Shown here: positions 57,632 to 64,000 of the stretch, piece after piece
Position numbering within the stretch: the stretch's first letter is position 1
Layout of the letters: each line of letters opens with the position of its first letter
Assembly: GCF_040409815.1 (NCBI RefSeq)
Contig: NZ_CP099959.1
Location: 1,488,001 to 1,552,000 of the forward strand
Direction of reading: 5' to 3'
Source: Polynucleobacter sp. UK-FUSCHL-C3
GTDB lineage: Bacteria > Pseudomonadota > Gammaproteobacteria > Burkholderiales > Burkholderiaceae
DNA length: 64,000 nucleotides
Made by a program: the position numbers and the translations under genes
The notes under the pieces: generated by a model
What the model was told of the DNA's origin: nothing
Databases searched by the model: none
What the model saw: the letters and a program-made list of their open reading frames with translations, nothing else

Positions 57632-58936
57632 TTAAGGGTTCATGAGCCTACCAACAGACCTAGAGTAAATAATCTCACCATGCACAAACTGCTCATGATT
57701 TTCCTCAACGCTAGCAAGGTCATATAAATAGTTCACCATCAGGCCTGCAGACTGGCGTAAGCCATTTTTAGATAAATCCCCGGCCCAGTTAATTTGATGT
57801 AATTTGGCACCATTGCCTAAATGAAACTTCGCCACTGGATTTCCATCCCGATTCGGCGTTACACAAGCTAAATAAATGGCTGTTAAGCACTCAAATGCCT
57901 CTTTCTCTTTCTTGCTGCATGCATCTGGGTGCCATGCTTTTGATAATTTCTCTGGCCACGATGTGCCGCTTAATTTAAGAAGCTCAAGAGCCTCATCACG
58001 CGCCTTGCGAATCGCAGGCTTAATCTTATCGGCACTTGGCCCCTCTCCCAAATGCGCCCCAGCAGTAATCCATTCCATCAAACCCGGGATCGGGGATAGA
58101 GTGACAAAGGTTTTGAGTCCGGGGAACTCAGCATGCAACTGCTCGGCAACTCGTTTAATCAAAAAATTGCCCATTGAGACACCACGCAAGCCTGATTCGC
58201 AGTTGCTAATGGAATAGAAGGCAGCTACCTTATATTGATTCGTTTGTTCCACAGGCGCTGATTTTTTATCAACCAATGGCATGATTGCTACTGGGATTTC
58301 AGGTAATAACGCAACCTCCACAAAGATGAGAGGCTCATCAGGCAGCTGCGGATGAAAGAAGGCAAAACACCGACGGTCTGGCTGAAGGCGACGACGTAAA
58401 TCATCCCAACCATCAATCGCATGCACTGCCTCATGTGCAATGATCTTTTCCAAGACCTCTGCAGGAGATTTCCAATCAACTCGGTGCATTTTTAGAAAGC
58501 CCGGATTAAACCAGGATGACAGCAAATGCCGCATGTCGTAGTCTAAGCCAGCCAATTCAGGTTTCTTGTGGAGCAGGCTTAGTAGATCACGACGCATTTC
58601 AACAACCGCGGCAGTTCCCCCAGGGGCGCGATTTAAGCGGCGCAAAAGCTCTTGTCTTGGCGACTCCGAAATCTTTTGAAGACGAATGTAGTTACGGGCA
58701 CTTGGGTCTGCAGAAAAACTTTGTGTCGCTTTTGTCAGGGCTTCCACATTAATATTAAATTGCTCCGCTAAGGCCATAAAAAACTTGGAGCGCTGTTCAG
58801 CATTTAATTTACGGTAATTAAAAATTACATCGGCAGCCATACTAACTGCATTAGACTCCCCTCGCTCAGAAACTAAGCGATTAACCGCACCAATCGCACG
58901 CGATAAATGACGAGTCTGAGCAATTTTTTCTAGCAT
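57632..58936 (-). CDS. Malonyl-CoA decarboxylase
   Basis: A 434-residue MCD. The helical N-domain (about 1-130) is followed by the acetyltransferase-like catalytic domain with HEAVHAIDGWDDLRRRL, FHPQLPDEPLIFVEVAL, the catalytic Ser in LSPIPGLMEW, and a conserved His in FHLGNGAKLHQINWAG. It decarboxylates malonyl-CoA to acetyl-CoA and CO2. It is first in the run that leads to the Bug receptor and MatB, giving malonate to acetyl-CoA in two steps. Confidence 0.92.
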   Translation of the reverse strand: MLEKIAQTRHLSRAIGAVNRLVSERGESNAVSMAADVIFNYRKLNAEQRSKFFMALAEQFNINVEALTKATQSFSADPSARNYIRLQKISESPRQELLRRLNRAPGGTAAVVEMRRDLLSLLHKKPELAGLDYDMRHLLSSWFNPGFLKMHRVDWKSPAEVLEKIIAHEAVHAIDGWDDLRRRLQPDRRCFAFFHPQLPDEPLIFVEVALLPEIPVAIMPLVDKKSAPVEQTNQYKVAAFYSISNCESGLRGVSMGNFLIKRVAEQLHAEFPGLKTFVTLSPIPGLMEWITAGAHLGEGPSADKIKPAIRKARDEALELLKLSGTSWPEKLSKAWHPDACSKKEKEAFECLTAIYLACVTPNRDGNPVAKFHLGNGAKLHQINWAGDLSKNGLRQSAGLMVNYLYDLASVEENHEQFVHGEIIYSRSVGRLMNP

Positions 58937-58996
58937 CGTTACAGGATAACGAGCTTTCCAAACTTCGTGTTAGGTTTTAGGAAAAATGTCCGATTT

Positions 58997-59779
58997 TTAC
59001 GACCGAGAGGTCCGAACGATTAGATAAATACCGAATCCAATCATCGGTAGCGATAGCCACTGCCCCATCGATAGACCCAATCCCAAAAGGCCCAAGAATG
59101 CATCGGGCTCCCTGGCAAATTCCACGATAAAACGACACACGCCATAGCCGAGCAAAAATAGACCAGATACCTGACCGCGAGCTCTTGGCTTTCTTGCGTA
59201 TACCCAAAGCAAAATAGCTAACAGCAACCCCTCACCAGCAAATTGATAGAGTTGTGAGGGGTGACGCGCTACCTGATCGACCGCTGGGAACACCATTGCC
59301 CACGGCCAATCACTCGGCCGACCCCACAACTCTCCATTAATAAAGTTACCCAAACGTCCGAACGCTAAACCCAAGGGAACCAAAGGTGCAACAAAATCGG
59401 TCACTACAAAATAAGACAGCTTGCGAGATTTAGCAAACCATAACAAAGCAACCAAGACTCCTAGTAAGCCACCATGAAATGACATGCCGCCCTCCCACAC
59501 CTTGAAGATGTTGAGGGGATTGCTTAAATAAAAATCTGGCATATAAAACAAGACGTAACCAAGACGTCCGCCCAAGATGACGCCTACTACACCCCAAAAC
59601 AAAATATCCTCGACATCCTTAAAGCTCCACTTCAAACTGAGGAATGGCTCTTGCTGAACTCGCATTCGACCCAATATCAAAAATTGAGCAAACGCTAACA
59701 AATACATCAAGCCATACCAATGGATTGCAAGGGGGCCAAGCTGTATAGCAACAGGATCAAATTGCGGGTGCATTAGCAT
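58997..59779 (-). CDS. lgt: Phosphatidylglycerol-prolipoprotein diacylglyceryl transferase
   Basis: A 260-residue Lgt with seven membrane helices. The catalytic signature [20 protein letters not shown] is intact and the conserved HGGLLG segment precedes it. It attaches diacylglycerol to the lipobox Cys of lipoproteins in the inner membrane. Its ribosome site (GGGGAG) overlaps the end of holC, and the ATG is 3 bases past the holC stop. It is the last gene of the pepA-holC-lgt unit. Confidence 0.95.
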   Translation of the reverse strand: MLMHPQFDPVAIQLGPLAIHWYGLMYLLAFAQFLILGRMRVQQEPFLSLKWSFKDVEDILFWGVVGVILGGRLGYVLFYMPDFYLSNPLNIFKVWEGGMSFHGGLLGVLVALLWFAKSRKLSYFVVTDFVAPLVPLGLAFGRLGNFINGELWGRPSDWPWAMVFPAVDQVARHPSQLYQFAGEGLLLAILLWVYARKPRARGQVSGLFLLGYGVCRFIVEFAREPDAFLGLLGLGLSMGQWLSLPMIGFGIYLIVRTSRS

Positions 59780-59782
59780 GTC

Positions 59783-60250
59783 TTAGCTCCCCTTTGCTTG
59801 ATCAAAGTGATGCAACTCATGACCGATCTCGCGATAAGACTTGTAGCGCTCACGGCCAGCTAAACGCTCATTCTCCTGGGTTGTGACCACCTCAACCCAT
59901 CTTGGAAAACGAGCTAAGAGAGTATCGAGTTGTGGCGGTGCTTCATTCTTGAGATAAATTAATACATCGCAATGCGGAATCGAACTATCTTTGAGTTGAT
60001 TAACATCGCTTACAAAAACAATGGGGGTCTCTTGTGCAGCATCATGGTCAAGCCATGCATGTGGCAAGAAGTCAGTCTTGCTAAAACTCCACATTAAGGC
60101 ATCTAAATCTTGGAGTTCTTTAAGGTTGCCAACAATCACAATGGTGCGATGCTGTCCCGTAGAGTCAGCACTGGCTAATATTTTTCGGCTCAAGCGGCAA
60201 CAATATAGAAGTTTGTCTGCCACATTGCTGTGAAAATCAATGCGTCCCAT
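59783..60250 (-). CDS. holC: DNA polymerase III chi subunit
   Basis: A 155-residue HolC. The N-terminal MGRIDFHSNVADKLLYCCRL and the PHAWLDHDAAQETPIVFV segment are typical of the chi subunit, which links the clamp loader to SSB. It lies between pepA and lgt, and pepA-holC is a widespread pair. The start is 21 bases after the pepA stop. Confidence 0.92.
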   Translation of the reverse strand: MGRIDFHSNVADKLLYCCRLSRKILASADSTGQHRTIVIVGNLKELQDLDALMWSFSKTDFLPHAWLDHDAAQETPIVFVSDVNQLKDSSIPHCDVLIYLKNEAPPQLDTLLARFPRWVEVVTTQENERLAGRERYKSYREIGHELHHFDQAKGS

Positions 60251-60271
60251 TAGTGACCAAGCCTGCTAACT

Positions 60272-61825
60272 CTATTGATCAAGCAAGAAGTTCAGCAATA
60301 AGGGTACGGGTCTACCGGTTGCTCCTTTTGCTGCGCCACTCTTCCATGCTGTTCCAGCAATATCTAAATGCGCCCATCTAAATTTCTCTGCAAAGCGTGA
60401 CAAAAAGCATGCAGCGGTTACGCTACCGGCAGGACGGCCGCCAATATTGGCCATATCTGCAAAATTAGACTTGAGTTGCTCGTGATAAGCAGCATCTAAA
60501 GGCAGGCGCCAGACGGTATCCAAGGATTGATGACCGGCTTTGCTTAAATCCTTGACCAAGGACTCATCATCCGAGAACAGTCCGCTGTGCACGTGCCCCA
60601 AGGCAATAATGCAAGCACCTGTTAGGGTAGCCACATCAATCACAGCCTTTGGCTTAAAGCGTTCTACATAAGTTAAGGCATCACACAAAATTAAGCGTCC
60701 CTCGGCATCAGTATTTAATACCTCGATGGTCTGACCCGACATGCTCTTCACGATGTCACCTGGACGGGTTGCTCGACCCGATGGCATATTCTCGCAGGTG
60801 GGGACCACGCCAATCACATTCTTCTTTAAATTAAGAAGTGATACAGCATGCATGGTGCCAAACACCGATGCAGCCCCGCACATATCGTATTTCATTTCAT
60901 CCATGGCCTCGCCAGGTTTTAAGGAGATACCACCGGTATCGAAGGTAATTCCTTTACCAACAATCACAATCGGATCTTCATCGGCTCTGCCGCCATCATG
61001 ACGCATGATGATGAATTGCGGCGGCGTATCCGAACCCTTTGCGACAGCTAAGAAAGACCCCATCCCCAGAGCTTCAATTTGTTTCTCGCCAAGCACTTGA
61101 ACGCGAAGACTAGACTTCTTGGATAAATTTTGGGCGGTATGCGCTAAGAATGTGGGGGTACAAATATTAGGAGGGAGATTACCCAAATCTTTGGTCAAGT
61201 TCATACCCTCGACCAAAGCCGCCCCCTCATGAACAGATGCCTTCACTAAGGCAGCTTGCTTTGTATTTGTAAGCAGCGTGACTAATTTCAGTGGGTCTGA
61301 TTTTGCTACAGGCTTTGTCTTAAATTGCGCTTGACGAACGCCAAAGTGATATGCCTGATCACCCACAATTTGCGCGAGAAGACGAATGCGCTCCTGAATA
61401 GCTGTTGGCGATTGATTCGTTTTGTGTTTACCCGTAAAGCTACCCACGTGCCACAAGACCGACTCTATTGGACTAGCACTAATGTGCTTCATGGCCGAAC
61501 GTGCAACCTTTGCAAAATCTGCCAAGGATTCTTTATCGCCTAGACCAACTAATAAAACACGCTTTAGCCTCACCTTACTTAATGCCCATGAATTGGTAGA
61601 ACGCAGCAAAGTGCAGGCTCCGGCCTTACCATCGAGATCCCCTAGGCTGCGAGCTTGCCCAATTGCGCCACCCAATAAATCATCGAGAGCCTGTAACTGG
61701 TTCAACTCGCTCTGACGGTAACCAAGGATCAAACAATCGCCAGATAAGCCACAAATTGCAGTAGCGGCCTTTAGGCTCTTAAAATCGATCTCGGAGAGAA
61801 CTTTCGTGCTAAATTGAATTGTCAT
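60272..61825 (-). CDS. pepA: Leucyl aminopeptidase (cytosol aminopeptidase)
   Basis: A 517-residue M17 enzyme. The two-metal active site is seen in VGKGITFDTGGISLKPG and the family signature NTDAEGRLILCDALTY; the N-terminal domain is the usual macro-like fold. It removes N-terminal Leu and other residues; in other bacteria PepA also binds DNA. It is divergent from lptF with 76 bases between the starts, the same arrangement as in E. coli. Confidence 0.96.
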   Translation of the reverse strand: MTIQFSTKVLSEIDFKSLKAATAICGLSGDCLILGYRQSELNQLQALDDLLGGAIGQARSLGDLDGKAGACTLLRSTNSWALSKVRLKRVLLVGLGDKESLADFAKVARSAMKHISASPIESVLWHVGSFTGKHKTNQSPTAIQERIRLLAQIVGDQAYHFGVRQAQFKTKPVAKSDPLKLVTLLTNTKQAALVKASVHEGAALVEGMNLTKDLGNLPPNICTPTFLAHTAQNLSKKSSLRVQVLGEKQIEALGMGSFLAVAKGSDTPPQFIIMRHDGGRADEDPIVIVGKGITFDTGGISLKPGEAMDEMKYDMCGAASVFGTMHAVSLLNLKKNVIGVVPTCENMPSGRATRPGDIVKSMSGQTIEVLNTDAEGRLILCDALTYVERFKPKAVIDVATLTGACIIALGHVHSGLFSDDESLVKDLSKAGHQSLDTVWRLPLDAAYHEQLKSNFADMANIGGRPAGSVTAACFLSRFAEKFRWAHLDIAGTAWKSGAAKGATGRPVPLLLNFLLDQ

Positions 61826-61901
61826 GATCTGTCTATATAAAGGTTATTTCTTACATTATCCACCGAGCGAATTGACCCTGCCCAAATACACTATTTAAGA
61901 C

Positions 61902-63017
61902 ATGATTTTTGAACAAGCCCTCCGCCGCGAACTTAGCATGACCACGGGTGCCGTATTTTTGGTACTCGTTACGATCATGATCACCACCTTGGTAATTCGT
62001 ATTCTAGGTTTTGCCGCTAACGGGGTAGTGAACCCTGAGGATGCCCTCGTTCTAATTGCCCTTGCAACTCTAGGCTACTTTGCAATTCTGCTAACCGTTT
62101 CCCTTTTTATTGCAGTCTTAATTGTTTTGGTTCGTTGGTATAAAGACTCGGAAATGATTGTTTGGTTCACAAGTGGATTAAGCATCACAAATTTAATTGG
62201 CCCGATCTTACGTTTTGCGATTCCACTAATTATCATCATTGCTATTCTGGCAGCCGTAGTCTGGCCGTGGGCCAATCGTGAATCCAGCATTATTAGTCAG
62301 CGCTTTCAACAACGCGATGACGTATCAATGGTAACCGCGGGTCAGTTTAAAGAATCAGCCAAAGCGGAGAGAATATTTTTTATTGAAAGCCTAGATGTCG
62401 ACAAGGGTGAGGTTAAGAATATTTTTGTCGCCGATACCCGCAATCAGAAATTGAGTGTGGCAGTAGCAGCCACTGGCTTCATTGAGAATGCTCCAAATGG
62501 TGATAAGAGCATTGTTTTACTGAAGGGGAGGCGCTATGAAGGTCAGCCTACGCAAGCTAATTTCAGAATCTTAGAGTTTGAAGAGTACGAAACCAAAATA
62601 CGTGGCAAAGAAGTTGCCGCTCCGCCACCGAGAGACCGAGAGAAAAATATTCTTGAGCTCATTAACGAAGTTGACCCCAATATCAAGCGTGCTAATCTTG
62701 GGGAGCTCTTATGGCGAATTGGCTTGCCATTCATGGCCTTAGGCTTAGTATTAATTGCTATTCCCTTGGCATACGTCAACCCACGTCTTGGTAATTACAC
62801 CGCCATGTTCTATGCCGTGTTGGTGTATTTGATCTACAGTAATTTATTAAATCTCACTCAAAATTACGTCTCGCAGGGTCGCCTTGAATTTTTTGTTGGG
62901 CTTTGGCCAATCCACTTGATTGCCTTTTTACTGGCCTATGTATTAATTCGTAACCGCGTTAACCCATCCCTGAAATGGTGGCAACGCCAACTACCCTGGA
63001 TATTTCAATCAAAATGA
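61902..63017 (+). CDS. lptF: LPS export permease LptF
   Basis: A 371-residue inner-membrane permease of the LptBFGC complex. It has three membrane helices at the N-terminus, a large periplasmic jellyroll-like domain (about 128-255), and three helices at the C-terminus, as in YjgP. The opening FEQALRRELSMTTGAVFLVL is typical. It draws lipopolysaccharide from the membrane with LptG and LptB. The last four bases overlap the start of lptG. No strong ribosome site precedes the ATG. Confidence 0.95.
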   Translation: MIFEQALRRELSMTTGAVFLVLVTIMITTLVIRILGFAANGVVNPEDALVLIALATLGYFAILLTVSLFIAVLIVLVRWYKDSEMIVWFTSGLSITNLIGPILRFAIPLIIIIAILAAVVWPWANRESSIISQRFQQRDDVSMVTAGQFKESAKAERIFFIESLDVDKGEVKNIFVADTRNQKLSVAVAATGFIENAPNGDKSIVLLKGRRYEGQPTQANFRILEFEEYETKIRGKEVAAPPPRDREKNILELINEVDPNIKRANLGELLWRIGLPFMALGLVLIAIPLAYVNPRLGNYTAMFYAVLVYLIYSNLLNLTQNYVSQGRLEFFVGLWPIHLIAFLLAYVLIRNRVNPSLKWWQRQLPWIFQSK

Positions 63018-64000
63018 GTTGGCTGTTTCCCAAAATCTATGAGCGGTACTTTGCAAAGCAGATTTATGCCAGCTTTGGTTTTATCCTTTTTGCTCTTGTC
63101 GCTCTCTTTCTATTCTTCGATGTTCTAAGTGAGCTTGGCTCTGTCAACGCAAAATACACTCTCCCTCTAGCACTGCTTCATGTTTTATTAAAAGCCCCTA
63201 GCAGGATGGTTGAAATTATTCCAATCGCAGGCCTCATTGGCAGTATTTATGTTTTTGCCATGATGGCTAGCCAATCCGAGTTCACCATCTTTCGGGTTGC
63301 GGGTTTGGATATCAAACGCAGTCTACTTACCCTCGGAAAAATTTCGCTTCCAATCGTAGTGTTCACCCTACTCATTAGTGAAGTTCTCGGACCCTATGCT
63401 GAATCTCTATCTGAGCGAGTCCGGATGAAGGCATTGGGCTCCACCTTTAGTTCTCAGTTTCGATCTGGGGTTTGGGTAAAAGACCAACTGAGAGATAGTG
63501 ATGGTACCGGCCCAATTCGAGCAGGCGTTCGTTATGTCAATGTGGGCGCTATTGATCAGAATGACCAAATCCGACAAATCCGAATGTATGAATTTAATAC
63601 AAACTATCGTCTTCTATCGATACGGAGCGCAGCCTCTGGCCGCTTTGATAATCGGGGCATCTGGGAACTCAATGATGTCTCAGAAACTCGTTTCACCGAA
63701 AAGCGCAGTAGTGAGCCCTTGGATGCGGTCTACACAGCACAAACCAAAATACTTCCGAAGCTAAGTCTGGAGTCGCAGGTGACTCCTCAAATTCTGAATG
63801 TTCTATTAATTAGCCCTGAAAAAATGTCGATTGTCAGCCTGGGGCGTTTTATTCTTCACCTACAAGATAATAAGCAAGATATGCAAAGGCATGCAATTGC
63901 CTTTTGGAAAAAAGTTATTTATCCATTTATTATTTTTGTGATGCTGGCATTGGCTCTTCCATTTGCCTTTATGAAGGTCCGCGCAGGTAGCGTGGGTATC
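63014..64000 (+). CDS. lptG: LPS export permease LptG (cut by window edge)
   Basis: The first 329 codons of a gene that continues past the right edge with no stop. It begins MSWLFPKIYERYFAKQIYAS, overlapping the lptF stop by 4 bases, and has the YjgQ topology: three N-terminal helices, a periplasmic domain from about residue 130, and the first of the C-terminal helices at the window end (VIYPFIIFVMLALALPFAFM). The conserved SEFTIFRVAGLDIKR segment is present. It is coupled to lptF, its partner in LPS extraction. Confidence 0.94.
   Translation, partial: MSWLFPKIYERYFAKQIYASFGFILFALVALFLFFDVLSELGSVNAKYTLPLALLHVLLKAPSRMVEIIPIAGLIGSIYVFAMMASQSEFTIFRVAGLDIKRSLLTLGKISLPIVVFTLLISEVLGPYAESLSERVRMKALGSTFSSQFRSGVWVKDQLRDSDGTGPIRAGVRYVNVGAIDQNDQIRQIRMYEFNTNYRLLSIRSAASGRFDNRGIWELNDVSETRFTEKRSSEPLDAVYTAQTKILPKLSLESQVTPQILNVLLISPEKMSIVSLGRFILHLQDNKQDMQRHAIAFWKKVIYPFIIFVMLALALPFAFMKVRAGSVGI

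Overview
The window looks like ordinary chromosome of a free-living betaproteobacterium of the family Burkholderiaceae, most likely Polynucleobacter or a close relative. The reasons are inferential: moderate base composition (mid-40s percent GC by eye), very tight gene packing, a DUF3460 gene beside scpA, Bug-type receptors and a complete TctABC set, a divergent lptFG / pepA-holC-lgt locus, and a zapA-(6S RNA candidate)-TauE order. I see no insertion sequence, prophage, integrase, CRISPR array or rRNA operon. The only tRNA recognised is tRNA-Thr(CGT).

Layout. 1-5740: ftsK (cut by the left edge), trxB, a membrane pyrophosphatase (hppA) divergent from a soluble pyrophosphatase (ppa), then glutamine-dependent nadE. 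5750-8130: glnB behind a perfect 14-bp palindrome, a RodZ-like membrane HTH protein, an orphan FixJ/NarL-type response regulator, and a short rubredoxin gene. 8231-10319: ilvD with a close-coupled membrane/coiled-coil protein. 10351-17702: an accessory-looking block holding three small unknowns, a channel with two voltage-sensor domains and one potassium-type pore, its overlapping membrane partner, small ORFs, a PilZ protein, an adhesin-E-like exported protein, a Sel1 protein and three consecutive bactofilins. 17881-19238: PCu(A)C, DsrE and DUF2946 genes (copper handling). 19315-22453: TctABC carboxylate uptake.

22640-36750: tRNA-Thr, pepN, a GDT1-family transporter, an Fe-S oxidoreductase with DUF3501, a tiny abundant-type exported protein, tcdA, pdxH, msrA, a LysE exporter, rhlE, ubiC, hemD, hemC, argH. 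36765-44227: a PLP amino-acid decarboxylase with dcd, then fdhD, metG, DUF3460, scpA, panC. 44229-50462: an oxalate module (Crp/Fnr-type regulator, oxc, two frc paralogues and a stand-alone formyl-THF-hydrolase-like enzyme). 50548-53383: a cobalamin riboswitch driving a BtuB-like receptor and a BtuM-like membrane protein. 53405-54980: zapB-like, zapA, candidate 6S RNA, TauE/SafE. 54977-58936: malonate module (MCD, Bug receptor, MatB). 58997-64000: lgt, holC, pepA, and divergent lptF and lptG (cut by the right edge).

How it fits together. Much of the window is central metabolism, envelope and division. The catabolic theme is uptake and CoA activation of small organic acids that are plausible photoproducts of dissolved organic matter: oxalate (oxc/frc), malonate (matB/MCD) and tricarboxylate-type substrates (TctABC). 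The oxalate route ends in formate, which may explain the formyl-folate hydrolase relative in that operon; fdhD about 4 kb away also concerns formate metabolism. The strongest candidates for something not well described are the double-voltage-sensor channel with its overlapping partner, the 14.5-17.7 kb PilZ/adhesin-E/Sel1/bactofilin cluster, and the formyltransferase coupled to the oxalate genes.
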